This document shows, one piece after another, positions 1 to 10,216 of a stretch of DNA of 64,000 nt. The stretch is taken from the NCBI RefSeq assembly GCF_025780055.1, contig NZ_JAOXHJ010000001.1, positions 62,001-126,000 on the forward strand, read 5' to 3'. This DNA is from Ureaplasma zalophigenitalium (GTDB lineage: Bacteria > Bacillota_I > Bacilli_A > Mycoplasmatales > Mycoplasmoidaceae). A program made the translations under genes and the position numbers. A model generated the notes under the pieces. That model made no database searches. It was not told the DNA's origin and saw only the letters and a list, made by a program, of their open reading frames with translations. How positions within the stretch are numbered: the stretch's first letter is position 1; each line of letters begins with the position of its first letter.

Positions 1-491
1 GTGCATTTACTCACCAAAATTTACCTTTTTTTGATAATTTGACTTTAGCGTACTTATATGCAGCCAGCCGTAATGAACACTTATTAAAAACAATTAAACC
101 AGCTCTAGCACAACAAAAAATTATTATTTGCGATCGTTTTGTGCACTCTTCGCTAGTTTATCAATCAGATGAACAAACAAGTATGCAAAAAGTGTACGAT
201 GTGAACAAAATAACCATTAACGACTTCCAAGTTGATTATATTTTTTATTTTAAAGTTGATGCTAAAAAAGCGATGCAACGGATCGCGTTAGGTAATCAAA
301 AAAATCGTGAATCTAACTTTTATGATCAACAAAAGAGAGATTTCTATGACTCTTTAATCCAAAAATACGATTTAGCGTTTGAACATCACTATCAACCTAA
401 AAACAAATACATTATCATTGATGCAAATAAAAATATTGATGATGTTTATGAAGCAACTTACAAACAATTAAAGGCAATTTTGAAGGCTTAA
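1..491 (+). CDS. tmk: Thymidylate kinase, 5' truncated by the window
   Basis: Phosphorylates dTMP to dTDP for DNA synthesis. The reading frame is open from base 3, so the N-terminal part of about 45-50 residues, including the P-loop, lies outside the window. The 162 residues present contain the dTMP kinase motif DRFVHSSLVYQ (family form DRYxxSxxAYQ) and an Arg/Lys-containing lid segment QRIALGNQKNR. It ends in TAA just before holB, with one intervening base, as expected for a shared operon. The tmk-holB-mnmE-tatD order matches the M. pneumoniae group, which supports the call. Confidence 0.93.
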   Translation, partial: AFTHQNLPFFDNLTLAYLYAASRNEHLLKTIKPALAQQKIIICDRFVHSSLVYQSDEQTSMQKVYDVNKITINDFQVDYIFYFKVDAKKAMQRIALGNQKNRESNFYDQQKRDFYDSLIQKYDLAFEHHYQPKNKYIIIDANKNIDDVYEATYKQLKAILKA

Positions 492-492
492 T

Positions 493-1227
493 ATGCACCA
501 CGCAAACTTACTTATTATTAATCCTCAAGTGGATTATTTAAAAGCAATCAAAAAAATGATTATTAATTTTTGAAAAAATAGAAACATTAGTGATCTTAAT
601 CAATATATAAAGAAAATAGAACAAAACAATTACGCGGATTTGTTAATTTATGACGGATCTAAAATGAAAAAACAAGATAGTTTAGAACTACAAAACCGCT
701 GTATAAACCAAGCTCTAGAAGCTTTAAATGATAAATTCTATATTATCGTTAATATTCATCAAACATCAAATGTTGTTTGCAATTCGCTTTTAAAATTTAT
801 TGAGCAACCACCCGCAGATACTTATGGTTTTTTTATTACAAATCAATTAAATGCAGTTTTACCAACCATTGCTAGTCGTTGTAGTGTGCAAAATATCAAA
901 AACAATGTAAACGCTTTCGCAGACCCTAAATTACTAAGTGTTTTTAAAGATTATCTGTTATATGAAACATATAGTCAAAATAAATATATTGATCTGTTTG
1001 AGGATTGATTACAAAAAATCAAAGATCCTAATCAATTCCAATTTTTAAAACAAGAATTCAAAGACCAAACAAACGAAGTACTATATTATTTTCTACGGTA
1101 TTGCTTTTATTTTTTAGATTTAAAAATGCCTGCAAAAAACGAATTATACAAATGAATTAGCATGTATCATAATTTAAATTTTAACAAAACAAGCTTACTA
1201 GCTTTATTAATCCACTTATTTTACTAA
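493..1227 (+). CDS. holB: DNA polymerase III delta' subunit
   Basis: Clamp-loader subunit of the replicative polymerase, 244 residues. The ATG at 493 follows the tmk stop directly. In-frame UGA codons (at residue 27, for example) are read as Trp. Recognisable clamp-loader motifs are LLKFIEQPP (family LLKxLEEPP) and TIASRC, which carries the SRC motif. The C-terminal third is poorly conserved, as is usual for mollicute delta'. No zinc-binding cysteine cluster is evident, consistent with a delta' rather than a DnaX protein. The call rests on the motifs together with the position between tmk and mnmE. Confidence 0.87.
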
Positions 1228-1250
1228 CAGAAACCGAAAGGAATTATTAT

Positions 1251-2567
1251 ATGTTTTCAACGATTGTAGCCCTAGCCACAGCTAATTTGAATGCTGCGAT
1301 CCACATTATTCGGATTTCAGGATCACAAGCTTTCGAAATCATTAATAAGGTTTTAAATAAAAAGGTGCCATATATTGGCAACCGCATTTTCTATCGCTAT
1401 ATTCAGGATGAACAGAAAACATATGATGAAGTATTAATTAACACTTTTACTCACCCGCATAGTTTTACAGGTGAAGATAGTATCGAAATCAATTGTCATG
1501 GTGGTGTATTAGTGGCTCACATGATCATTGAATTATTGATTAAAAACGGTTGTGAATATGCTCAACGTGGTGAATTTTCACGACGAGCATTAATGCATAA
1601 AAAAATGGATTTAACAAAAGTTGAAGCCATTAACAATTTAATTCATGCTCAAAATGAAATCGCAATCAACGCTAATATTAATGCATTAAAAGGTTGAGTT
1701 GGAGATGATTTAAAAAAGATTCGTAAGGAATTATTTGAGATTATCGGGCAAATGCAAGTAAATATTGATTATCCAGAATATGACGACGTTCCCGAAATCG
1801 ATGAACAAACATTGATTGACAAACTGTTGTATATAAATAATGGTTTAAATGAATTACTAGAGCGATCGAGTCGCTATATGCCGATTAATGACGGAATTAA
1901 AGTGTTAATTATTGGGCAACCAAATGTTGGTAAATCCACATTATTAAACGCTCTTGCTAACGAAGAGAAAGCTATAGTAACCAATATTCCAGGAACGACG
2001 CGTGATGTTATTGAAACTGTTATTAACATTGATGGTTTTACCCTTAAACTCTTTGATACTGCAGGAATCCATGAAACTGATGATCAGATTGAACAATATG
2101 GAATCAATAAGGCACTTAATCTAATAAACCAGGTGGATTTAGTTCTGTATTTAATTGATCAAGACAAGATTGAATACGACATTTATGACCAAATTAAAAA
2201 CAAGGTACACTTAATTATTCATACCAAAAAGGACTTACAAAGAGACTTTAACAACAAATATATTTACATTAACGCTCAACAAAAAGATATTCAAGATTTA
2301 ATAGAGGCGATTAAAGCACAATTCAAGGTGCATGAATTTAGTGATGTTAACGTAAATGTTTTATCTTCTCATCGACAAATTGGTTTATTAAAACAAGTCT
2401 ACGAAAAAATAAAATACTCAATTAATATTTTGGAAAATGGCGCAACAATTGATTTAGTTCTAGCTGATTTAGAAATCGCTAATTTAAAATTATTGGAATT
2501 ATTGGGTGAAAATAAAGAATATGACTTTTTGGACGAACTATTTGCTAATTTTTGTTTAGGTAAATAA
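1251..2567 (+). CDS. mnmE: tRNA uridine-5-carboxymethylaminomethyl modification GTPase MnmE
   Basis: With MnmG it modifies U34 in the wobble position of several tRNAs. At 438 residues it has normal length. An N-terminal tetrahydrofolate-binding-type domain (about 1-115) is followed by helices and an inserted GTPase domain. The GTPase shows G1 GQPNVGKST, G2-region GTTRD, G3 DTAGI and G4 TKKD. The C terminus FCLGK is the conserved Cys-containing CxGK end. The ATG at 1251 has a good ribosome site (gaaaggaa). One internal UGA near base 1695 is Trp. Confidence 0.97.
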
Positions 2568-2568
2568 T

Positions 2569-3375
2569 ATGAAAAAATGAGATAACATCACTTTGATTGA
2601 TACCCACACCCACACTAATATGTCTCCATTGCAAGAGGAATTTGAAGAAATTGCTCAAACTGCACTAGCAAATCAAATAGGCTTTAATATTGTTTCGTGT
2701 GATATAACAATGTGTCAATTAGCTGTCAAGCAAGCCTCGCGATATCCACATATTGTTGCTTCAGTGGGCATTCATCCGACTGACCTTGCCACTATGACTG
2801 ATGATGACTTGCTTTTATTGGAGAAATTAATTCAAGAAAACCGAAAACAAATAGTTTCTATTGGTGAAATAGGCCTAGATTATTATCATGAATTACCTTA
2901 CGGTAAAGACGTGCAAAAACACTGGTTTAAAAAACAATTAGAACTTGCTTTAAAATATGATTTACCAGTCAACTTACATATTCGAAACGCACATGATGAT
3001 GCTATTGAAATTTTACGTGAATATCAAATCCAAAAAGCTATTGTTCATTGCTTTACAGACGCTTATAAATATATCTTGATTTATAATAGTTTAGATTATT
3101 ATGTATCATTCCCAGGAGTGATCACTTTTAAACCGACAGCAAACAATAACATCAACGAATTACACCGATGTATTCAAGCATTAAATATTAACCGTTTATT
3201 AGTGGAAACAGATGCCCCTTTCTTAACTCCAGCACCTTTACGAGGGAAAACAAACTATCCTTATTATGTGGTTCATACAGCAAACAAAATGGCTGAAATT
3301 TTACAATATGAACCTCAAGATTTATATGGTATTTTGAAAAATAACGCGCTTAGGATTTTTGGCCAAAAAAAATAA
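2569..3375 (+). CDS. tatD: TatD-family metal-dependent DNase
   Basis: Predicted metal-dependent hydrolase of the amidohydrolase superfamily, 268 residues. The ATG at 2569 overlaps nothing and lies one base after the mnmE stop, so the two are probably co-translated. This start adds the peptide MKKW, read through a UGA, before the metal-binding strand ending DTHTH (His13 and His15). Further ligands are visible in GEIGLDYY (Glu), LHIRNAHD (His), VHCFTD (His) and VETDAPFL (Asp). All TatD landmarks are intact, so the enzyme should be active. The biological substrate in mollicutes is not settled. Confidence 0.93.
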
Positions 3376-3408
3376 TGATATTAACGCACAATCGCTTTCG
3401 TAATAAAC

Positions 3409-3438
3409 TTGTATATATAAATAAAATTATTATATAAT
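3409..3438 (+). promoter_or_regulatory. Promoter of the BMP transporter operon
   Basis: A -35-like TTGTAT (3409-3414) and a perfect -10 TATAAT (3433-3438) are separated by 18 bases. They lie 54 bases upstream of the lipoprotein ATG. The leader between them holds a small hairpin, TGAGTA/TACTCA (3445-3462). Start-site position is inferred, not measured. Confidence 0.6.
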
Positions 3439-3491
3439 TAGGAATGAGTAAAGTAATACTCACTAACGTTGATAATTAAGGGAACAAAAAA

Positions 3492-5009
3492 ATGAAAAAA
3501 ATAAAATTTAAAAAATCACTTTTATTAGGATTTTTAGGAATAGCCGTAGTAGCTGGAACTATTACTGCTGTTGCTACAAGTTGTGGAAACGATAAGGATA
3601 AAGAAAAAACCCCAGACAACTCAGGTTCTGGTGGAACTCAAAATAACCAACAAAAGCAATCTAAATATGTCCTAGAAACTTTTTACAAGGCAACACCAGA
3701 TAGCAACACGTCTTCATATGTTGCTACAATGAATTCATTAATTGATGATGGGGCGCGTTTTATTCTTGCATCAGGATATACATTTGACCAACCATTAGCT
3801 AAATCTTTAGGCGAAGGTGAAGGATTAAAACATGGGACAGTTGTAGGATTAATTGATCAAAAATACAATGGAAAGGCAAATGCTGACAGAATTGCATCAG
3901 TAGAATTTAGAACAGACCACGGTGGTTTTGCTGCCGGCATTGCCGCTGCCTACTATTTAAATGCTAACCAAAGTGTTTTTACAAACGAAAAAAAACAAAC
4001 TCTTAAATGAGGTGGATTCGTAGGTCAAGGGTACGCATCAACTTTAAGTTTTATTAAAGGATTCCAAGAAGGTGTAAATTACGCCAACGAAAAATTGATG
4101 AATAAAGATATTGTGCAGGAAAATGATGCAAAAACAACTAAAAAATGAATTAAAGTTGAACAAGCATCTGCTGGATCAAGTTATGCTTCAGGGGCATGAG
4201 GTCCAGGTGAAGGAACTGTTAAACAAATTGTTTCACAATTAATTTCGAATAACGCAGACATTATTTTACCAGTAGCTGGTGGACAAACTGTTGACGTAAC
4301 AGATGCAGCAGCGACAAACACTGTTCGACCTATTCTGGCAATTGGTGTTGATGTAGATCAAGAAAAAAATGTAACATTAAACAAAGAAAGTCAAACTTTT
4401 AAAAATGTTAACGGTGGCAAAACAATTTTATTCTCTATCAAAAAAGAAGTTGCATTAGCTGCTGAAGGTCTTGTAACTAATGCACTTGAACCAAAACCTT
4501 TAACAGGTGATGCTGCTCAAAACGCTTTACGCTTAGGTACTCACTCATTAGTTGGGTTCGAAAAAGAATCACATTTTAAGGGTAAAGCGCTAGTGGGTAT
4601 TTCAGAACCAGGAAAGAAATACTTAATTGATGCTTTAAAAACAGCAGGAATCGCAAACGTTACTGATTATGATTCAGCAATTAATGCTTTAGTTGATTCT
4701 GATCAATTTGCATTGTTAACTGTAAGTAATACTTATGTAGGGGCAAATGGAGTCTCAACGGAATATGCATTTAACGAAACATCTTTCCTTGATGCAAATC
4801 AAACAACACGCAAATCATCAGAAAATTTCAAGAACCAATGAAATGCTACAACAAACAATGATGAAAAAGCGAAATTAGTAAAAGTAGCTTTAGGGGATGC
4901 TGGTTCAAGAATTGATGACCAATCATTTAATCAAAGTACATATGAAGGACTTAAGAGTTTTTACGAAACTAAAGACATTATTATTCCATCTCCAACAGGA
5001 AAAAAATAA
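3492..5009 (+). CDS. BMP-family substrate-binding lipoprotein, apparently circularly permuted
   Basis: Predicted surface lipoprotein that captures nucleosides or a related ligand for the importer encoded just downstream; 505 residues. It has a Lys-rich start, a hydrophobic segment, and a lipobox AVATSC with the modified Cys at 31, followed by a Gly/Ser/Asn-rich linker. BMP (Med/PnrA-type) features follow in order: GARFILASGYTF, FRTDHGGFAAGIAAAYYLN, FVGQGYASTLSFIKGFQEG, ADIILPVAGG and AIGVDVDQ. The usual first BMP strand motif (DxGxxDDxSFNQ) is absent at the N terminus. It appears instead near residues 463-482 as ALGDAGSRIDDQSFNQ, close to the C terminus. Internal UGA codons are Trp. Ligand specificity is inferred from family and neighbours. 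Confidence 0.85.
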
Positions 5010-5051
5010 ATATAAATTTAAACTTATTAATTAACGGAGTCTTACAATCCA

Positions 5052-6614
5052 ATGCAAAACAAAAATAACAACGATGTTTTTGCAATTGAAATGCACCAAA
5101 TCACTAAAACATTTTTAAACGGAAAAATTGTTGCGAATAAAGATGTGGATTTATTTGTTAAACGCAACGAAATACACGCTATTATTGGTGAAAATGGAGC
5201 GGGTAAATCAACTTTGATGTCAATTTTATTTGGCATTTATAAACAAGATTCTGGTTTAATTAGAATTAATGGTGAAACAGTTAATTTTTCATCAGCTAAG
5301 GATGCTAATAAATATGGTATCGGTATGGTGCACCAGCATTTTAAATTAATCGATTCATTAAGCGTTTTAGACAATATAATATTAGGAAGCGAAGAAGCTG
5401 GTATTGTGAATGTTATTCCACGACGTTCTATTACTCGCAAGCTAACTAATATTATTTCGTCTTATAATTTCAAATTAGACCTAAAAAAGAAAGTGTCCAA
5501 TTTAACCGTTGGACAACAACAAAAAACAGAAATCTTAAAATTATTATATAAAGATATCGACATTTTAATTTTTGACGAACCAACAGCTGTTTTATCTGAA
5601 GATGAAATCCAGTCATTTTTAGAAATGTTATTAGACTTTAAACGAGACGGCAAAACAATTGTTATCATTACCCACAAATTTAATGAAATTAAAAAAGTGG
5701 CAGATAGTGCAACAGTTATTCGCCGTGGTCAATTTATTGATCGTTTCGCAGTCAAAGACAAAACAATTCCTGAAATGGCTGAACTTATGGTTGGTCGAAA
5801 GTTAGTTGAGATTAAGAATGAAGATGAATATCAACGAGAAGACAAAAAAGTCGTTTTACAAGTTGAAAATCTAAACTTATTTAAGCAATTAAAAACTTCT
5901 AGTAAGGATAACGCAAAGATGCTTAACTTTCAAATTCACGAAGGTGAGGTTTTTGCTGTTGCTGGAGTAGAAGGAAATGGTCAAAGTCAATTAGCTTTAA
6001 TCATTGCGGGTCTAGCAAGTGCTAACAATAAGGCTAAAATCATTCTTAATGGTGTCGACATTACCAAATTTTCAATCGCAAAACGCTATAAATACGGTCT
6101 ATCACACATTCCTGAAGATCGACACAAACATGGATTAATCTTGGATGATACTATTATGATGAACAGTGTCTTGCAAGAGTTTAATCAACCGCCTTATAGT
6201 AATTATGGTTTTTTAAATAACAACAAAATTTTAGAAAAAGCTATTGATATTATTAATAAATATGATGTCCGTGGAACAGTTATTGGTGATAACTTAGCAC
6301 GTGCATTAAGTGGTGGAAACCAACAAAAATTAATTGCTGGTCGAGAAATCGAGCGAAAACATAATTTGATTATTATGGCTCAACCAACAAGAGGGTTAGA
6401 CCTTGGAGCAATTGAGTTCATTCATGAACAAATATTGCGCGAAAAACAAAAAAACAATGCTGTATTGTTAATTTCTTATGAACTAGACGAAATCCTTAGT
6501 ATTGCTGACACAATTGCAGTGATTCACAACGGACATTTTATAGGTCTAGGTAGTTCACAAGAAATGACAAAACAACGAATCGGAGAATTGATGGCAGGTG
6601 AACACAATGCATAA
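5052..6614 (+). CDS. ABC importer ATPase with two ABC domains (BMP/nucleoside type)
   Basis: Cytoplasmic energising subunit of the importer, 520 residues, resembling the NupA/YufO/RbsA-type double ATPases. The first domain has Walker A GENGAGKST (residues 46-54), signature-like LTVGQQQK and Walker B IDILIFDEPTAVL. The second has a degenerate P-loop GVEGNGQSQ without the Lys, signature ALSGGNQQK and IIMAQPTRGLD. This asymmetry is normal in the family. A ggagt ribosome site precedes the ATG. The 3' end overlaps the first permease gene, indicating an operon with both permeases and the upstream lipoprotein. Confidence 0.94.
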   Translation: MQNKNNNDVFAIEMHQITKTFLNGKIVANKDVDLFVKRNEIHAIIGENGAGKSTLMSILFGIYKQDSGLIRINGETVNFSSAKDANKYGIGMVHQHFKLIDSLSVLDNIILGSEEAGIVNVIPRRSITRKLTNIISSYNFKLDLKKKVSNLTVGQQQKTEILKLLYKDIDILIFDEPTAVLSEDEIQSFLEMLLDFKRDGKTIVIITHKFNEIKKVADSATVIRRGQFIDRFAVKDKTIPEMAELMVGRKLVEIKNEDEYQREDKKVVLQVENLNLFKQLKTSSKDNAKMLNFQIHEGEVFAVAGVEGNGQSQLALIIAGLASANNKAKIILNGVDITKFSIAKRYKYGLSHIPEDRHKHGLILDDTIMMNSVLQEFNQPPYSNYGFLNNNKILEKAIDIINKYDVRGTVIGDNLARALSGGNQQKLIAGREIERKHNLIIMAQPTRGLDLGAIEFIHEQILREKQKNNAVLLISYELDEILSIADTIAVIHNGHFIGLGSSQEMTKQRIGELMAGEHNA

Positions 6615-8784
6615 ATACGCGCAAAAATTAGCGTTTCATAAGATTTTTTGTAGTTTACCAGCAAAAAACAATTATAAAAAAACACTATCAACAATATTTG
6701 CTATTTTTATTTCTATTATCGCAGCAACTATTTTTATAGGAATCATTGGTTATGACCCCAAGGATTTTTTACATCGTTTATTTACGCGATGAGTAGGATC
6801 TTATGAAATTTATCTAAATAAAGTGGCGGTTGTAGGTATTGCTGCTTTATCGTTTATTTTCGCCTATAAAGCTGGCTTATTTAACATCGGAATATCTGGT
6901 CAAATGATTGGAGCTGGCTTAGTTATGATCGTAGTTGTCCGGCACATGCAGATTAGTCATTTAAATGTTCCCAATGGAGTCGGTCAATTATTGTTATTTT
7001 TAGTTGCTGTAGTTTCAGGTGCGCTGGTTACTATTTTTATAGGGGTTTTAAAGATCTTCTTGAAAATTAACGAAGTAGTATCATCAATTATTTTGAATTG
7101 GGTAATTTACTTTATTGCAAAATATACAATTTTAAAAGCAAATAATGGTTTATATGCACAAAACACAACAGTGCCACAAGGTTCTGTTAATATCCAGTGG
7201 AACTTTGCGTTAAATGGTCTTGTACCAGGGTATGGATATTTATTCGCCCTAGGAATTTTTATCATTTTAGCAATAGCAGTATTTATTTTATTGAAGTTTA
7301 CTGTTTTTGGTCAAAAAATCCTATCAGTAGGGCGTTCATTCAACGCTTCAAAATATGCTGGTTATAAAACTAGAATCATTGCTATTTCTACATTTGCTAT
7401 TTCAGGGATGTTAGCTGGCGTCTTAGGGTTTGTGCTTTATACAGCCAATAGCCAAGGGCAAGCTGTAGCTGTAAAAGACAATGTGGATATTCTACCAAAC
7501 GAGGGTTATGATGGGATTGCTATTGGTTTAATCTCGCTCGCCCACCCTTTAGCTGCAATTCCTATTGCTTTCTTTGTCGGACTTTTACAATTCGGAGCTG
7601 ATTATTTAGGGGGTGCTTTCCCTGCTGAAGTTAGTGGTCTGATTATTTCATTCATTATGATTGGGGCAGCAATGTTTATTTTGTTTGAAAAAATCACCCC
7701 AATTTACTATATTATCCGCTGAGTATATGGTAAAAAAGGTTTAGATGACTATAAGAATTATGAGAATAAATTAAATGGAATTATATCTTCTTATAACGGT
7801 CTTTATGTTCGTCATAAAAAAGCTTATAAGGATGCTTTAAACAATATTAAAACACGAGTTAAAAATACAAATGTAGATAAGATTAAATTACAATTATTAA
7901 TTAAATTAGTTCACCAATATTATGGTTTAATCTTGGACCAAGCATATAATGAATATGTTCAGGCAACAAAAATTAATTATCAACAATTACAAAAACACTG
8001 ATTAATGCAAAGTGTGAACAAAGCATTTTTCCCTGAACAACGAGCATTACATAAAGCTAAACTTTTCTACCAACGTATTTCATTAAAACATGCAAAAAAA
8101 ATTGCTAGTTTACGCGACAAACTTTTATTAGATAAAGAGACTATGTTACGTAATGCGTTAAATTTCTTTAAACATCACGCAAAAGAAATCGGTTTTGATT
8201 ACAATGAATATCTGATGTACGTTCGACGCAACCACTATGAAATCTGATCGGTTAATGCGGAAAATTTAGCTGATTTTAAACACATTTTTTTAGATTCAAA
8301 ATTTACAGAAATTGCTGATCAAAAAGAGATTACGAGTGAGAATTGAGAAAAATTACAAACAATGATTAATGTTGACGAATTTCTAAGTCACTTTGACCCT
8401 GAAATTAAATCGATTTATGAAATCCTTACCCATAAACAAAAAATCAGCCATGAAGAATGATTGCGCGTAGGCGCTTATTTAAAAGGTCGGAACAAACAGT
8501 TTAGAACAATCTTTACACTTTATGTAAAGACTTATAAACAATACGAAAAACTTCTTGATCAAAATAATGATTTCATTAGCGCAGCTAAACGTTATATGAG
8601 TGATCATTTACGCTTACCAAAACAACAAAGTATTAAACGTGCTTATAAATTCAGCTTACGTAGAGTTGAAAAAATTGGTTTAGAAGCCAGTCAAAACAGC
8701 TTATTATTAATTTGATTAAAAACTTCTTATGATCAAGCTCTTGAAGCAGACAAAACAAAAATTATAGCAAAGGCGGTTATTTAA
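6607..8784 (+). CDS. ABC importer permease 1 with a long C-terminal extension
   Basis: Membrane subunit of the BMP-type importer, 725 residues. Residues 1 to about 375 form a normal BPD_transp_2-like permease with about eight to nine hydrophobic segments and the motif VVSSIILNWV. After a UGA-encoded Trp at 372 the chain continues without a stop for about 350 more residues. That part is Lys/Tyr/Gln-rich, largely helical in composition and has no membrane segment. Family members normally stop near 350-370 residues. I chose the ATG at 6607, preceded by aggtga, over an in-frame GTG at 6598; it overlaps the ATPase gene by 8 bases. One base separates the stop from permease 2. Confidence 0.88.
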
Positions 8785-8785
8785 G

Positions 8786-9751
8786 ATGGCTTATACAGCA
8801 TTAGATTTTAATTTAACAACGCTGATTCTATTTATTGGTATTTTCAGTTTGGGAGCAATGAGTGGATACTTTAGTGAACGTGTCGGAATAGTTAACATTT
8901 CGGTTAACGGGCAAATGATCTTTGGCGCTTTATTTTTTACAATCGTAGCATTTAGTATGAAGAATAGCTCCTCAGTTTTTAGCGAAGGGAAAAGTTTTGA
9001 ATACAGTTTAATTCTCCCGCTTGTAGTGGCCGGAATTGCTACAATTCCCATAGGATTACTATTTGGTTTCTTAACAATTAAGTTAAAAATCGATCAAATG
9101 ATTGCTGGTACTGCAATTAATTTGCTAGCTTCAGGAATAGCCTCATTTGTGTGCAACCCGATCGCTAAAAGTATTACAAACTATCAAAAAACCAGTTTAA
9201 CAAGTGATTTCCGTGGATTCTTGGAAGTTTATGATAAAAACGGTCAACCAATCTTTTATTTTAGTGCCTTAATTATTTTAATTGCAATTATCTTAATCAT
9301 TTTGGCTTTCTATTTTATGATGAAAAAAACACCGTTTGGTTTACGTTTGTATGCTATTGGTGAAAACCCTAACGCAGCAGACGCACAAGGGATTAATGTT
9401 CATAAATACCAATGAATTGCTATCATGATTTCTAGTGTTTTTGCTGGATTTGCAGGAGGATTATTTATGTATCAACGAGGTGCAGCCTTCTATGGAACAG
9501 TTGATGGTATCGGGTTCTTATCCATCGCCATATTAATTGCTGGTGGTTGAAAAATCCCATTAATTATTATTATGTCAATTGTTTTTGCAAGTATTAAAAA
9601 CATTATTCCAGGACTCGTCAAGAACGAGCATTACACCCATATTATTAAAATCATTCCATATATGATCACCATGATTGGTATGATTGCGTTTGCAAGGTAT
9701 TCTAACGCACCTAAAAATGCAGGTATACCGTTCGATAAAACAAAGCGATAA
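8786..9751 (+). CDS. ABC importer permease 2 (BMP/nucleoside type)
   Basis: Second membrane subunit of the importer, 321 residues, with about eight to nine hydrophobic segments. Motifs typical of the YufQ/NupC-like half are present: GYFSERVGIVNISVNGQM near the N terminus, IAGTAINLLASG in the middle, and FGLRLYAIGENPNAADAQGI, which corresponds to the cytoplasmic coupling loop. The start lies one base after permease 1, and the stop coincides with the beginning of an intrinsic terminator, so this is the last gene of the operon. Three or more internal UGA codons are Trp. Confidence 0.93.
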
Positions 9752-9776
9752 AAAAAGAGCCTACGGCTCTTTTTTT
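9751..9776 (+). terminator. Intrinsic terminator of the BMP transporter operon
   Basis: AAAAGAGCC - TAC - GGCTCTTTT hairpin followed by a T run, immediately after the permease 2 stop codon. The remaining interval to base 9987 is AT-rich and holds only the promoter listed next. Confidence 0.9.
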
Positions 9777-9922
9777 CTCTCTCTTTTCTTACTTCTATTT
9801 TTTCTCAAGCACCTCATTAAAAATAAAAAAATTACATTATAACATATTTATAAATAAAAATCATAATTACAGCATTTTAAAAAACAAAAATGATTAAAAT
9901 TTTTAAAAATTGGAACATTTTA

Positions 9923-9952
9923 TTGACTTTTTGTTTTTTTGAGGTTTATAAT
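9923..9952 (+). promoter_or_regulatory. Promoter of the copper-transport-like pair
   Basis: TTGACT (9923-9928) and TATAAT (9947-9952) with an 18-base spacer, both very close to consensus. Predicted transcription would begin around 9959, leaving a short leader of about 30 bases. I looked for CopY or CsoR-type operators here and saw no convincing palindrome. Confidence 0.8.
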
Positions 9953-9987
9953 ATAGTTATTAAATGAGAAAAGCGAGGTTTTTTATC

Positions 9988-10212
9988 ATGACTTATATTA
10001 AATTATCATCAAATAATCTAAATTGTGGTTCTTGTCTGCATAGCTTACAAGGTATTTTAGATAATAAACATTACCAAGACATCAACATTAACTTATTAGA
10101 TCGAACTTTTTCATTTCACTTCGATGAACTAGCAGAACAAAAAGAAACAGTGTTAACTGATATTAAAAAGAGCGGCTTTGACAATGTTGTTTTAGAAGAG
10201 TTTGTTTATTAG
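9988..10212 (+). CDS. Small heavy-metal-associated (CopZ-like) protein
   Basis: A 74-residue protein probably delivering Cu+ to the adjacent ATPase. The motif NCGSCLHSL provides a CxxC pair in the position where HMA domains have MxCxxC. The rest has the length and strand/helix spacing of a single ferredoxin-like HMA domain. I prefer the ATG at 9988, preceded by agcgagg, over an in-frame ATG at 9964 that would sit only about five bases from the predicted transcription start. The ATPase gene starts five bases downstream. Function is inferred from CxxC, size and context; divergence from typical CopZ is considerable. Confidence 0.72.
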   Translation: MTYIKLSSNNLNCGSCLHSLQGILDNKHYQDININLLDRTFSFHFDELAEQKETVLTDIKKSGFDNVVLEEFVY

Positions 10213-10216
10213 ATCT

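Noticed and set aside
4872-5009. The BMP N-terminal motif near the end of the lipoprotein as the remnant of a second, truncated bmp gene
   Set aside because: It is in the same frame as the intact lipoprotein and ends in a proper stop. The main N terminus lacks the motif, so a simple relic does not explain both facts. It remains a possible evolutionary origin of the permutation.
6598-6606. GTG at 6598 as the start of permease 1
   Set aside because: The ATG at 6607 has a better-placed aggtga site and gives a more typical N terminus.
9964-9987. ATG at 9964 as the start of the small HMA-like protein
   Set aside because: It would lie only about five bases from the predicted transcription start and lacks a ribosome site; the ATG at 9988 has one and begins the conserved domain.
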